From Burkholderiales bacterium RIFCSPLOWO2_02_FULL_57_36 (GTDB lineage Bacteria; Pseudomonadota; Gammaproteobacteria; Burkholderiales; Burkholderiaceae_D), in NCBI GenBank assembly GCA_001770855.1, contig MESE01000052.1:39483-103482 (forward strand): DNA of 64,000 nt. Reading direction: 5' to 3'. This document shows, piece by piece, positions 51,254 to 59,803 of this stretch. Every line of letters begins with the position of its first letter. Position 1 is the first letter of the stretch. The translations under genes were made by a program, and so were the position numbers. A model generated the notes under the pieces. It searched no databases, was not told where the DNA came from, and was given only the letters and a program-made list of their open reading frames with translations.

Positions 51254-52803
51254 GTTGCTACCAGATCCTTTGCCGTGCACAGGGAATCGGTTAGCGGCCC
51301 AAGAGGAGCCGGCCCGGACCAAAGATGTTGCGCTGCATAGGCGCGCCATGGTTGCCACGCATCTGCCTGCGTTCGAAGTTTTGTCTCGCTCGGCTTCTGG
51401 CCGTTCGCTTTGCCGGCCGCGTTTTGCAAAGCCACATCGCCTGCCGGAAAAGCATCGGGATGCCTCAATGCGCGCATTGCGATGTATTGCGCCGTCCAAT
51501 CGCCGATTCCCGGAATCCGTTTGAGCCGAGCCACGCTCTCCTCCAGAGGCAGCGACGCGGCAAACAGCAGCGGGTCGGACAGCGCCGCTCGGGCCAGCGC
51601 ATTAATCGTTTGCGCCCTGGAGCGCGGCATGCCCAGCACCGTCAGGTCCGCTTCCGCAATCCGCTCCGGTGCGGGAAACAACCGGATAAGTCGCGGCATA
51701 TCGCCAGGGAGATCGAGATGCGCAGATACCGGGTTCCCAAAATGATCGACAAGTCGAGATCCTAAACGTCGTCCGCCGGCGACCGTAATCTGTTGGCCCA
51801 GGATGGCGCGCACGCCGACTTCAAAACCGTTCCAGCCGCCTGGAACGCGCAGTCCCGGCCGCATCCGCACGGACTGTCCGAGCAGCGGGTCATGCGCCAA
51901 ATGGCGATTGATTACTTGTGGATCGGCGTGCAGGTCGAACATTTCCTTGAGCTGCCTGACCACCTGCGGCAGCACGGCCCAGCTGGTCAGTGAGATCGTT
52001 GCCTGTAGCGCAGTTTCACAATGCCGGCCCGCCGCGGGGCGCACCAGCACGAAGCCGGTTGCGGTGCCCACCGAGATTGTTCGTGCATAAGCGTGCTCCC
52101 GAACCGCTTCAATCCCATCCAGTGCCCGCGCTGCAAAAAATTGCACCATGCCGGGCCAATCGTAAGGCGCGCAGTAGGGTAACAGCAACGAGATTGTTCC
52201 CTGGTGCGCTCGATCCAGACTGGGGAATACATTGCCGTCGGCCGAGGACTTGGGACGCCGCAGCAGGGACGGCGGCTGGCCATACAGCTGCTGGAAGCAG
52301 TGATTGAACCGTCGGATACTGCCGAATCCCGACGCGAGCGCGACGTCGGCCAGGCTCAATGCGGTTTCGGTGACGAGTTGCTTGGCCAGGTGCACGCGGC
52401 GCGCCTGCGCAATGGCTAATGGAGAAACGCCCACATGCTGCACGAACAGGCGCCGGAGTTGGCGTTCGCCCAATCCCAACCGCCCCGCCAGTTGATCGAC
52501 CGAGCTTGAATCCAAAGCCCCGGCTTCTATGAGCGCCATCGCACGTTCGACGACCGCGCCGGTTCCCCGCCATGCAGCGAGGTTGGGCGCCACTTCCGGT
52601 CGGCAACGCAGGCAAGGCCGGTAGCCCGCCTGCTGTGCTTCCGCCGCCGTGGCGTAGAAAGTGCAATTTTCCGGCTTGGGAAAACGTGCCGGGCAGATCG
52701 GACGGCAATAGATCCCGGTCGTGCGCACGGCGGTGAAGAACCGTCCGTCGAAGCGCACGTCGCGTCCCAGTAATGCCCGGTAGCAGGTTTCGCGATTCAG
52801 CAT
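51250..52803 (-). CDS. Ada-type transcription activator fused to AlkA 3-methyladenine DNA glycosylase
   Basis: 517 residues. N-terminal Ada zinc domain with Cys33, Cys37, Cys64 and Cys67 (R-T-T-G-I-Y-C-R-P-I-C and P-C-L-R-C-R-P), the site that accepts methyl groups from phosphotriesters. An AraC-type helix-turn-helix follows at about 85-185. The C-terminal half is an AlkA glycosylase with a helix-hairpin-helix (L-K-R-I-P-G-I-G-D-W-T-A-Q-Y) and the catalytic Asp in P-A-G-D-V-A-L. Such a fusion senses methylation damage, activates transcription and removes methylated bases. It is the first gene of the operon with ogt. Confidence 0.93.
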   Translation of the reverse strand: MLNRETCYRALLGRDVRFDGRFFTAVRTTGIYCRPICPARFPKPENCTFYATAAEAQQAGYRPCLRCRPEVAPNLAAWRGTGAVVERAMALIEAGALDSSSVDQLAGRLGLGERQLRRLFVQHVGVSPLAIAQARRVHLAKQLVTETALSLADVALASGFGSIRRFNHCFQQLYGQPPSLLRRPKSSADGNVFPSLDRAHQGTISLLLPYCAPYDWPGMVQFFAARALDGIEAVREHAYARTISVGTATGFVLVRPAAGRHCETALQATISLTSWAVLPQVVRQLKEMFDLHADPQVINRHLAHDPLLGQSVRMRPGLRVPGGWNGFEVGVRAILGQQITVAGGRRLGSRLVDHFGNPVSAHLDLPGDMPRLIRLFPAPERIAEADLTVLGMPRSRAQTINALARAALSDPLLFAASLPLEESVARLKRIPGIGDWTAQYIAMRALRHPDAFPAGDVALQNAAGKANGQKPSETKLRTQADAWQPWRAYAAQHLWSGPAPLGPLTDSLCTAKDLVAT

Positions 52804-52848
52804 GGGTGGATTGCCGCGTCGCTGTTCATGGTTCGGTCAATAGAGTGA

Positions 52849-53274
52849 TCAGGCATTGAATTGTCCAAAAATGCATTCCTTGCCGCGTTGCGTATCCATA
52901 TACTCGCGCACTTTTGAAATTTTTCCATCAATCAGCTCAAAAATGAAGCAATAGTCATTGTCGTATTTATTGCCATTGGCCAGCGTGGCCTGCATCCGTT
53001 CCTCGACAATGACCGTGTGGCCGTCCGCGTAAAACCCTCGAAAGTCGATGGATACGTCGGCCACGAACAGTTTTGGAAATTCCTTTGTGATGAAGTTTGC
53101 AATCGCCTCGCGTCCGATCATATGGTTCGTACCGTTCAGTGCCAGCGCAGTGGCATTCCGCTCGGGCGCGATCCACTCGGCGTCCTCGGTGAAGAAGGCG
53201 CCGATGCATTGCGCATCGCGCTCGGCGAAGGCTTTCCATACGTCAATTACTATTTGTTTACTCCGTTCTTGCAT
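52849..53274 (-). CDS. NTF2-like (SnoaL-type) protein
   Basis: 141 residues from the ATG at 53274, which has AAGGAAC at proper spacing. A cone-shaped alpha+beta fold is indicated by V-W-K-A-F-A-E-R-D-A-Q...F-F-T-E-D-A-E-W and the later strands G-H-T-V-I-V-E-E-R-M and Y-C-F-I-F-E-L-I-D-G-K-I. These are the usual landmarks of SnoaL-like proteins, which include ketosteroid-isomerase-type enzymes and ligand-binding proteins. The substrate is unknown. It stands alone. Confidence 0.8.
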   Translation of the reverse strand: MQERSKQIVIDVWKAFAERDAQCIGAFFTEDAEWIAPERNATALALNGTNHMIGREAIANFITKEFPKLFVADVSIDFRGFYADGHTVIVEERMQATLANGNKYDNDYCFIFELIDGKISKVREYMDTQRGKECIFGQFNA

Positions 53275-53727
53275 GATGTTCCTTTTGTAGGTGAGGGAAG
53301 CCAAACCGCAAAGGCCGATTCCGTGCCGTCCATGTCGCTGTCCATTTCGGGATGAAGCTTGAATTCCTGTTTCTGTCATGGATGTCTTCTTGCGCTTGAT
53401 GATGAAGGACATGATAGGTACACATGGCACGTCTGTCTGGCCGTATTCGGACGTGATCATTTGCCGCTGTGTCCGAAGTGCCGGGATTAGGCCGTTTTGT
53501 CAGCCGCTCTTGATAAATCCGTTGGACCGTCGGTAAATGGAATTCCATTGCACGGATGCTTCATCAAGCAGGATTGCAGATAATTATTAAATGGGCCGTA
53601 TGAAACACGATCCTGATCAAGTCGTCGTTGACGGCTGACGTTGCGGCCATGTGCGATCATCGTGCGATACGATTCTTGTGCAATACGCCAGGATACTGAT
53701 TGCTTACTCAACCGGAAGGCTCCAAAG
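53275..53727. other. Non-coding stretch between divergent genes
   Basis: The upstream extension of the NTF2-like frame (to 53460) has no coding character or ribosome-binding site. No other gene supported. Confidence 0.5.
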
Positions 53728-54420
53728 ATGCATAGACATAAGGAACGACACTACACCGACCGCATCGGCTGGCTGCGGGCGGCGGTGCTGGGTGCGAACG
53801 ATGGCATCGTTTCGACAGCGAGCCTGGTGGTTGGCGTTGCCGCCGCGAACGCGAGCCGGGAGAATATTTTGATCGCCGGGATCGCAGGACTGGTAGCAGG
53901 AGCGATGTCCATGGCTGCCGGTGAATACGTGTCGGTAAGCTCTCAATCGGATTCGGAAAAGGCCGATCTGGCCCGCGAGCGCCGCGAGTTGGAAAACTAT
54001 AATGAGTCCGAACACAAGGAGCTTGCATCCATCTATGTCGGCAGAGGGCTGGATCCGGCGCTGGCGCGGCAGGTTGCCGACCAGCTCATGGCACATGACG
54101 CTTTGGGAGCCCACGCTCGCGACGAGTTGGGGCTTTCCGAAATGCAGAATGCCCGCCCCATCCAAGCCGCATTCGCTTCCGCGATTTCGTTTGCCATTGG
54201 AGCGATCTTGCCGATCGTTATTGTTTTGCTCAGCCCGGCGGCATTCCTGGCTGTACCTGTAGCCGGCGGCTCGCTATTCTTCCTGGCGCTGCTGGGCGCG
54301 CTGGCTGCACGCGCAGGCGGCGCAAGCATCGCCATCGGCGCCGGACGCGTGACATTCTGGGGTGCACTGGCGATGGCGTCCACGGCGGCGGTCGGCGCGG
54401 CATTCGGTACCATTGCGTGA
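53728..54420 (+). CDS. VIT1/CCC1 family transporter
   Basis: 230 residues. The first helix opens L-R-A-A-V-L-G-A-N-D-G-I-V-S-T-A-S-L-V-V-G-V, the family signature, and helix 2 has A-G-L-V-A-G-A-M-S-M-A-A-G-E-Y-V-S-V-S-S-Q-S-D. A cytoplasmic insert of about 85 residues rich in Glu/Asp/His follows, then three C-terminal helices. Relatives carry Fe2+ or Mn2+ out of the cytosol. Single gene with GGAAGG before the start. Confidence 0.93.
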   Translation: MHRHKERHYTDRIGWLRAAVLGANDGIVSTASLVVGVAAANASRENILIAGIAGLVAGAMSMAAGEYVSVSSQSDSEKADLARERRELENYNESEHKELASIYVGRGLDPALARQVADQLMAHDALGAHARDELGLSEMQNARPIQAAFASAISFAIGAILPIVIVLLSPAAFLAVPVAGGSLFFLALLGALAARAGGASIAIGAGRVTFWGALAMASTAAVGAAFGTIA

Positions 54421-54543
54421 CGGCCAGACTACCGGCCCGAAATGAAAAATCTCGCGGCGATGTCAACCGGGATATCCATGCATGACCCCGAAAAATGAAT
54501 CCCGCCGCTTGCCGCCGCGCCAATTTTTTAATATTGGCGATTG

Positions 54544-54573
54544 TTGACTTGTGCATTCGTGCGCACATATAAT
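54544..54573 (+). promoter_or_regulatory. Promoter of the ArsR-type gene, giving a leaderless transcript
   Basis: TTGACT (54544-54549), 18-base spacer, TATAAT (54568-54573). The expected start is about 54579-54580, at the ATG. The spacer holds GTGCATTCGTGCGCAC, and a related GTGTGCATGCATAC dyad lies at about 54961 before the next gene, so both may be bound by the ArsR protein. Confidence 0.7.
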
Positions 54574-54578
54574 CGTTC

Positions 54579-54932
54579 ATGGACAAACCGTCGCCATCTC
54601 GCCAGAAGGCCGTCGACGCCGCGATTGCGGTACTCGACACGACTTTCTTTAACGCCTTGCAGGAGCCGGCCCGGATTGCCGTTCTGCGGCGCCTGATGCT
54701 GCTTGGACGCGCCGATATTGGACAGATCGCCGAAGGATTGCCGCAAGAGCGGTCGGTGATCTCGCGGCATTTGCAGGTACTCCTTGAAGCGGGCATTGTC
54801 CGTTGCGCAAAGGAAGGCCGGCATCGCTATTACGAGGTGGATGGTCCGGCGGTGTTGCGAAATCTGGAGGCAATTACGCGGCAACTTGCGGCAGTGGCGC
54901 CGTTTTGTTGTCCTGCCACGGATCCGGGGTAG
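54579..54932 (+). CDS. ArsR family regulator
   Basis: 117 residues. Winged helix-turn-helix of ArsR type: E-P-A-R-I-A-V-L-R-R-L, R-A-D-I-G-Q-I-A-E-G-L-P-Q-E-R-S-V-I-S-R-H-L-Q-V-L, then the wing R-H-R-Y-Y-E-V. A pair of Cys near the end (P-F-C-C-P) could sense metal, sulfide or persulfide. No metal-site Cys lies in the recognition helix. It lies 100 bases upstream of a sulfite dehydrogenase-like operon and probably controls it. Confidence 0.88.
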   Translation: MDKPSPSRQKAVDAAIAVLDTTFFNALQEPARIAVLRRLMLLGRADIGQIAEGLPQERSVISRHLQVLLEAGIVRCAKEGRHRYYEVDGPAVLRNLEAITRQLAAVAPFCCPATDPG

Positions 54933-55032
54933 CGGATTTTTTTTGCGCAATATAAGCATTAGTGTGCATGCATACTTGTTTTGCGCCCACCAAGTACGGT
55001 GAAAGAAAGGGCGCTCATGATCGGAGATCGGA

Positions 55033-56373
55033 ATGAAAAAAGCAGCATTGGATTTCGTGGCCGGCGGCGGCCTGATTGAAAGGCGATCCTTTCTAAGGAG
55101 CGGACTTGGGTTTACCGTTGCCAGCATGATGGGCGCCTTGCCGGTTGCGCATGCCGGGGCCGCAACGCCCGGCGTGGCAGCGCAACCGTCCAGCCGTCCG
55201 GTGACGCCGCTCGATCACCCGATTGGTGCGCAACTGCCCGCATGGATGAAAACCGCAGGCGGTGCGGACGTCGCCTATGGCATGCCATCGCCCCACGAGA
55301 AATTGGTAGTCCGCAAGGCAAAAGAAGATGCGCCGCAAAACGCGGGGTTCGCCGTATGGCATACCCCGATCGAAACGCAGCGCGGCATCGTCACACCTAG
55401 CGGCCTGCATTTTTCAGTGCATCACAACGGCATTCCGGACATCGATCCACAGCGGCATCAACTGATCATTCACGGTTTGGTGGAACGGCCATTGCGCTTC
55501 GACATGGAGCGCTTGTTGCGTTACCCGATGATCTCCAATATCCAGTTTCTGGAGTGTTCCGGCAATACGGCGGCCAATGCCATGTCGCCCTTTGCGCGTG
55601 ATGACAGTTGTCAGGACTTGTTCGGCCAGGTTTCCTGCGCCGAGTGGACCGGCATACCGCTGTCAACCCTGTTGCGCGAAGCCGGCGTAAAAAGCAGTGC
55701 CAAGTGGGTCATTGCCGAAGGCGCGGACGGCGGTTCGCATACTCGCAGCCTGCCGCTGTCGAAACTGATGGACGATGCCATCATTGCCATCTACCAAAAC
55801 GGTGAACGGTTACGGGCGTCGCAAGGGTATCCGATGCGGCTGTTCGTGCCGGGATGGGAAGGCAATGTCAACGTGAAATGGCTGCATCGTTTGGAAGTGA
55901 CGGACGGTCCGGCGCACACCAAGGATGAGTCAGGCCTCTACAGCGAAGTGCTCAGCAATGGCGATATCGAACGGTTCACGTTTCATATGGATGTCAAGTC
56001 GGTCATTACCCATCCATCGGGCAACCAAGTTCTTCCGGAGGCCAAAGGGTTTTACGAGATTTCCGGATTGGCCTGGTCCGGCTATGGAAAAATCCGCAAG
56101 GTGGAGGTTTCCGCCGACAACGGAAAAACCTGGGCGGGCGCCCGCCTGCACGGTCCGGTGCTCGACAAGGCATTGACCCGGTTCAGTATTCCATGGCGAT
56201 GGGATGGTTCGTCGACGACCTTGCTGAGCCGGGCCACCGACGAACACGGCCGCACCCAACTGAACCGGAATCAGTGGAAACGCAAATATGCCATGCATTC
56301 ATTCAACCACTACAACGCCGTTCAAGCGTGGAAGATCAACCGGAACGGCAAGGTGGAGAACACCTATGCGTAA
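55033..56373 (+). CDS. Molybdopterin sulfite dehydrogenase catalytic subunit (SoxC/SorA-like)
   Basis: 446 residues. Tat-type leader with E-R-R-S-F-L-R-S-G-L-G near residues 16-26, so it is exported folded. The oxidoreductase molybdopterin domain has Cys175 in F-L-E-C-S-G-N-T-A as the Mo ligand, followed by a Mo-co dimerisation domain (G-Y-G-K-I-R-K-V-E-V-S-A-D-N-G-K-T-W). It oxidises sulfite, or sulfane sulfur if it works as SoxC. Its TAA overlaps the start of a cytochrome c gene by 8 bases, giving a two-gene operon. No other sox gene is in view, so an independent SorAB-like sulfite dehydrogenase is as likely as SoxCD. Confidence 0.9.
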   Translation: MKKAALDFVAGGGLIERRSFLRSGLGFTVASMMGALPVAHAGAATPGVAAQPSSRPVTPLDHPIGAQLPAWMKTAGGADVAYGMPSPHEKLVVRKAKEDAPQNAGFAVWHTPIETQRGIVTPSGLHFSVHHNGIPDIDPQRHQLIIHGLVERPLRFDMERLLRYPMISNIQFLECSGNTAANAMSPFARDDSCQDLFGQVSCAEWTGIPLSTLLREAGVKSSAKWVIAEGADGGSHTRSLPLSKLMDDAIIAIYQNGERLRASQGYPMRLFVPGWEGNVNVKWLHRLEVTDGPAHTKDESGLYSEVLSNGDIERFTFHMDVKSVITHPSGNQVLPEAKGFYEISGLAWSGYGKIRKVEVSADNGKTWAGARLHGPVLDKALTRFSIPWRWDGSSTTLLSRATDEHGRTQLNRNQWKRKYAMHSFNHYNAVQAWKINRNGKVENTYA

Positions 56374-56959
56374 GTTCAACGTCCTTGCAGTCGCGCTGGG
56401 GTGGGTCGCTCTGATGAATCTGGCCTGGGCGCAAATCCCCGCGCCATCTTTTGGAGTGCCCTTGAGCGATGCCGAAATCAAGCAGTTTTCGATCACGGTG
56501 TTCCCCGACGGACGAAACTTGCCGGAAGGACGCGGCAGCGTCTCCCAAGGGAGAACGCTGTTTCAGAACCAATGCGCCGTGTGTCACGGCGCCAATGGTA
56601 TCGAAGGGCCGTCCGCACGCCTGGCGGGGTCCGACGGCTTTTTCAGCATTTCCGATCCATTGCGCTTCATGCGGATCCGGAAATATCCTTTACTGGTTCT
56701 CTCGGTCGGCGCCCAATGGCCGTATGCGACATCGATTTTCGACTATGTTCGCCGAGCCATGCCGCACTATGCCCCCAAGAGCTTGAAAAATGAAGAGGTG
56801 TATGCGCTGACTGCCTACATCCTGCATTTGAACGAACTCCTTGCAAAAGATGCCGTGCTCGACCGCGATACGCTGCCTACGGTGGTGATGCCGGGATTGT
56901 CCCGGACGGTATCCGGATGGCCGGAGAAAAATTCGCCAAATCCGGAGATGGCGCAGTAA
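56366..56959 (+). CDS. Cytochrome c subunit of the sulfite dehydrogenase
   Basis: 197 residues from the ATG at 56366, inside the end of the previous gene. Signal peptide (L-A-V-A-L-G-W-V-A-L-M-N-L-A-W-A). One haem c site Cys70-A-V-Cys73-His74; P-L-S-D-A-E-I-K near the N-terminus is typical of SoxD-like proteins. The likely role is to accept electrons from the Mo subunit in the periplasm. Full SoxD has two haem domains and about 380 residues, so this is a one-haem version. Confidence 0.88.
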   Translation: MRKFNVLAVALGWVALMNLAWAQIPAPSFGVPLSDAEIKQFSITVFPDGRNLPEGRGSVSQGRTLFQNQCAVCHGANGIEGPSARLAGSDGFFSISDPLRFMRIRKYPLLVLSVGAQWPYATSIFDYVRRAMPHYAPKSLKNEEVYALTAYILHLNELLAKDAVLDRDTLPTVVMPGLSRTVSGWPEKNSPNPEMAQ

Positions 56960-57200
56960 TGCTCAATCGGCGCATTGGTGGCGTAAAAATATACCAATTG
57001 GAATTTGATCCGACAGCGTGTGTCGGATGTTGAGTGTTTCAGTGCGACCCAGCACAGGCAGTTACTTGAATTTCTTGCGCGTCTGCGATGCAGCGCGGTC
57101 GTGTTAAAACATGGAAATGCCGCGAATTTACCCGGTCCGGTCAACGCGGCACAGCGCAGATCGCTCCCATGTTAAATTGGCATTTTCCAATTTATAACAG
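56960..57200. other. Non-coding stretch before the cassette-like cluster
   Basis: Contains GTTAAAT (57171) and ends ATTTATAACAG just before GTTAAAC (57201). A similar GTTAAAT...TTTATAAC arrangement occurs at 59459-59510, so this may be the outer attC-like boundary of the cluster. Confidence 0.4.
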
Positions 57201-57211
57201 GTTAAACTTTT

Positions 57212-57547
57212 ATGGATGCACTGAACCAGGCAGGGGCTTTAGTCATGATCGCATTGGGAGGCATGGGCTTATTTTTTCCCGAAACCGCAGCTCGCTTTGT
57301 TTCGGTTGCTCCCGTTGGCAAACTTGGAAAGTCGGAATTGCGCGCAACTTACGGGGGATTTTTCCTTGCGCTGGGATTGGGATGTATCGTTCTAGGTTCA
57401 CCTGAAGTTTATCGCGTGATAGGCATCGCGTGGCTTGGCGCCGCTATAGGGCGCACTATTTCAATTGCGGTAGACCGCAGTGTTAGCTATAAAAACTTTG
57501 GTGGAGTTTTTTTTGAAGCAGCAATTGGCGGGGCTCTCAGCGTCTAG
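57212..57547 (+). CDS. DUF4345-like small membrane protein
   Basis: 111 residues with about four hydrophobic helices (residues 6-22, 46-62, 67-83, 94-110). The E-L-R-A-T-Y-G-G-F-F-L-A-L-G motif and G-A-A-I-G-R-T are typical of DUF4345-like proteins. The ATG follows GTTAAACTTTT directly, i.e. the gene starts right after an integron-type R' core. Function unknown. Confidence 0.72.
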   Translation: MDALNQAGALVMIALGGMGLFFPETAARFVSVAPVGKLGKSELRATYGGFFLALGLGCIVLGSPEVYRVIGIAWLGAAIGRTISIAVDRSVSYKNFGGVFFEAAIGGALSV

Positions 57548-57553
57548 CTTGCT

Positions 57554-57643
57554 GGCCAACAGGAAATCGTCGAAAACGGCTGCACTTCCATTCGCGCCGC
57601 CAGCGCCGATCCCGATCCCGATCCCGTTCCCGCGACGTTAGGC
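57554..57643 (+). other. Candidate attC site (degenerate)
   Basis: R''-like GGCCAAC (57554-57560) and R' GTTAGGC (57637-57643), with the next gene starting 6 bases later. The two boxes do not match fully and the GC-rich interior holds a GATCCC repeat, so confidence is limited. Confidence 0.4.
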
Positions 57644-57649
57644 TTTACG

Positions 57650-58276
57650 ATGGCTGCTTCCGAACAAGCAAATGTAATCGCGGGAACCGAAGGCTATTCG
57701 GACGACGCCAATTCGTTGATTGCCCGATACGAGAGCGTTTCGTTCACCGAGAAGCATGCAGCAGTTCTTCACTTGCTGCCCGCGAGGCCGAGCAAGGTCC
57801 TGGACCTCGGTGCAGGCACCGGAGCGGACGCTGCTTGGTTGGCAGAGAAGGGGCATTGGGTCCTGGCCGTTGAGCCTACGGACCCGCTGCGCGCAGCCGC
57901 ATCCGCCCTTCATCCGTCAACGAGGATTGAATGGCTCGCTGATAGCCTGCCGAGCCTTCGTAAAACCATGGCTCGCGAGGAGAGTTTCGATCGCGTGCTG
58001 ATCACGGCGGTGTGGATGCATCTTGCGAAGGAAGAGCGTGAGCAGGCAATGCCTAACGTCGCATCGTTGCTTGCGCCGGACGGGTTGTTAATCATGGCGC
58101 TCCGGCATGGTCCCGCTCCGGCCAATCGCCGAGTATTCGATGTGACTGCCGAAGAAACGATCGAACTTGCCGAACGGGCAGGCCTCAAGAACACTCTGAA
58201 ATTACGGACCGATTCTGCTCAACCGATCAATCGTCAAGCGGGAGTCATGTGGTCTCGGCTGGCTTTCCAGAAGTGA
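57650..58276 (+). CDS. Class I SAM-dependent methyltransferase
   Basis: 208 residues. Motif I V-L-D-L-G-A-G-T-G-A-D-A-A-W-L near residue 50, the acidic residue after strand 2 (A-V-E-P-T-D), motif for strand 4 (F-D-R-V-L-I-T-A-V-W-M-H-L) and L-L-A-P-D-G-L-L-I-M. The fold is that of UbiE/Tellurite-resistance-type methyltransferases and the substrate is unknown. It begins just after the R' core of a candidate attC site. Confidence 0.87.
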   Translation: MAASEQANVIAGTEGYSDDANSLIARYESVSFTEKHAAVLHLLPARPSKVLDLGAGTGADAAWLAEKGHWVLAVEPTDPLRAAASALHPSTRIEWLADSLPSLRKTMAREESFDRVLITAVWMHLAKEEREQAMPNVASLLAPDGLLIMALRHGPAPANRRVFDVTAEETIELAERAGLKNTLKLRTDSAQPINRQAGVMWSRLAFQK

Positions 58277-58375
58277 CGCCTGATTCCTCCATCGAGCGGA
58301 CGGGTCCCATCAAGCCGGATTATGCTCCTCGTGTCGACCGATAGGCATTGAAGACAGGCTTAAAAAAGATGAACC

Positions 58376-58585
58376 ATGCAAGCACGTACCGGGATTTTTG
58401 AAGCGCAGCCTCATCGGCCAGACGAGGTCGTCGCCTTATTTCACGATAAAATTACCCCAGCCTTTTCTCGGCACGAAGGCTGTATAGGCTGCCAGGCGTT
58501 CATCGGCCGAGAAAGCGGACACTTCGTTTGGATATCGCTTTGGCCTACTAAAACAGCGCTAGAGGCCGGCACCGCGATTGATTAG
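58376..58585 (+). CDS. Short antibiotic-biosynthesis-monooxygenase-like protein, probably truncated
   Basis: 69 residues resembling the first two thirds of an ABM/dimeric alpha-beta barrel protein (E-V-V-A-L-F-H-D-K-I-T-P-A-F-S-R-H-E-G-C-I-G-C-Q-A-F-I-G, then F-V-W-I-S-L-W-P-T). Members normally have about 95-110 residues, so the stop at 58583 may have cut off the last helix and strand. Low confidence that it is functional. Confidence 0.5.
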   Translation: MQARTGIFEAQPHRPDEVVALFHDKITPAFSRHEGCIGCQAFIGRESGHFVWISLWPTKTALEAGTAID

Positions 58586-58693
58586 AGAGTCGGTCAAATT
58601 CGAATGTCGCAAACCGGCCAGTGATCAAGCGCTGGCTAAAGTGAAATGCACGCAGTCCCACGGATGTTCAATACTACTCAGGAAGGTTCAGAA

Positions 58694-58882
58694 ATGCGAT
58701 ATCGACATTACAAGGGCGGGATCTACGAGCTGATATGCGAGGCCACATTTGAATCGGACCTCACTCCAATGATTGTCTATAGCGCTCCGGATGGATCGAG
58801 ATGGATCAGGCCGATCGACGTTTTTTTCCAAATCATCGAGGTCAATGGTCAAATGGTTCCCCGTTTCGTACCAATTGACTGA
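58694..58882 (+). CDS. DUF1653 family small protein
   Basis: 62 residues. M-R-Y-R-H-Y-K-G-G-I-Y-E-L opening, V-Y-S-A-P-D-G-S-R-W-I-R-P-I-D-V-F-F and V-P-R-F-V-P-I-D match DUF1653 throughout its length. AGGAAGGTTCAGA precedes the ATG. Function unknown. Confidence 0.85.
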   Translation: MRYRHYKGGIYELICEATFESDLTPMIVYSAPDGSRWIRPIDVFFQIIEVNGQMVPRFVPID

Positions 58883-59076
58883 CGTCGCCCGATAGAAAAT
58901 TATGCTGCACGGCTCTACAAACGACAGGTCGAATTGACAAAAAAGGTCTGCCAGACTGGCACTTGGTCCGAAGGGAGCATTGTTTTTTGGAGTGAGCCGT
59001 GCGCGCGCGATGAAGTTGCTGTGACAGGTAGAGCACAATGAATCTCTTCCCAAATGGACGACAGGATTAGACATGC

Positions 59077-59334
59077 ATGCGTACGGCTGGAAATTCTTTG
59101 GCAGAGCGCTTCAAAGGCAAACGCAAGGTGCGTTTCGCGATTGAGCGTAACGACCGCATTCATCGCATCAGCGTAGGACGTCTCGTGACCCTAAAGCAAT
59201 GGCTAAATCATGAGCTTTTGCTAAGCAGCGGAAGCGGTCATTCAATTTTGAAGGCGATAGGCAACACTCGGCCAGAAACGGTTCGTGATGAGGTCCTCTC
59301 CAAACCGGTCATTCGCGGCCTCAATGTGTTATAA
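59077..59334 (+). CDS. Hypothetical basic protein
   Basis: 85 residues, basic N-terminal half (R-F-K-G-K-R-K-V-R-F-A-I-E-R-N-D-R). No family recognised. The frame is intact but the ribosome-binding site is weak, so it may not be a gene. Confidence 0.4.
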   Translation: MRTAGNSLAERFKGKRKVRFAIERNDRIHRISVGRLVTLKQWLNHELLLSSGSGHSILKAIGNTRPETVRDEVLSKPVIRGLNVL

Positions 59335-59352
59335 ATTCAGCATTAATAAAAA

Positions 59353-59465
59353 CCCTAACTCCTTGCGTGGTTTGTCGATTCTGTTAAAACTCTATATTCA
59401 TACAGAACAGCGGTGGAAAGCCATGACTGACGCGCCTTTGCAAGGATTTTTGTTCCCTTGTTAAA
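59353..59465 (+). other. Possible attC-like site
   Basis: CCCTAAC (59353-59359) pairs at 6 of 7 bases with GTTAGGC, the R' box at 57637. CCTTGC and GCAAGG form inner arms, and GTTAAAT closes it at about 59459. A second core GTTAAAG follows at 59510. Boundaries uncertain. Confidence 0.35.
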
Positions 59466-59522
59466 TCGCAGCGATCGATGTTAAACAAGCGTTTTACGAT
59501 TTATAACCAGTTAAAGGGATGT

Positions 59523-59729
59523 ATGGCAGCCAATGGCAAAGACATGCGGGCGAAGCGGATCCTGGTTGCAATAAGCATTGTGTCGGGCTTGACTGCCGGC
59601 TTTGCGTTCTACGTTTATGGGTTAGGCCTCGCTTCGGTATTCCTGTTTTTCGTATTTTTGCTTGCAGGCTGGTTTGCCTTGGCGACGCCAGAACAAATAG
59701 CTGACTTATTTGAGAAGTTGAGCGATTAA
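59523..59729 (+). CDS. Small membrane protein in an integron-type cassette
   Basis: 68 residues from the ATG at 59523, seven bases after the cassette's R' core GTTAAAG (59510-59516). This start is preferred over 59478, which lies outside the cassette boundary. A basic N-terminus (K-D-M-R-A-K-R) is followed by two helices (residues about 15-33 and 36-54) and a short acidic tail. Function unknown. Its attC follows directly. Confidence 0.6.
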   Translation: MAANGKDMRAKRILVAISIVSGLTAGFAFYVYGLGLASVFLFFVFLLAGWFALATPEQIADLFEKLSD

Positions 59730-59743
59730 ATGTCCGATCCAAC

Positions 59744-59803
59744 CTTTAACACGTCGGTCAACACCGAGTCGCCTGCGGCGACCTGGTTACCTCGGCGTTA
59801 AAT
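59744..59803 (+). other. attC site
   Basis: R'' CTTTAAC (59744-59750) is the exact reverse complement of this cassette's own start core GTTAAAG at 59510. R' is GTTAAAT (59797-59803). The interior forms GTCGCC-TGC-GGCGAC. Length 60 bases, typical of short attC sites. Confidence 0.75.

Noticed and set aside
54544..54557. TTGACTTGTGCATT as a fifth FNR box
   Set aside because: Only the left half fits; the right half lacks ATCAA. The TTGACT is better explained as a -35 element.
57608..57627. GATCCC direct repeats as a CRISPR or regulatory array
   Set aside because: Units are only 6 bases with no spacers. They lie within the degenerate attC-like interior.
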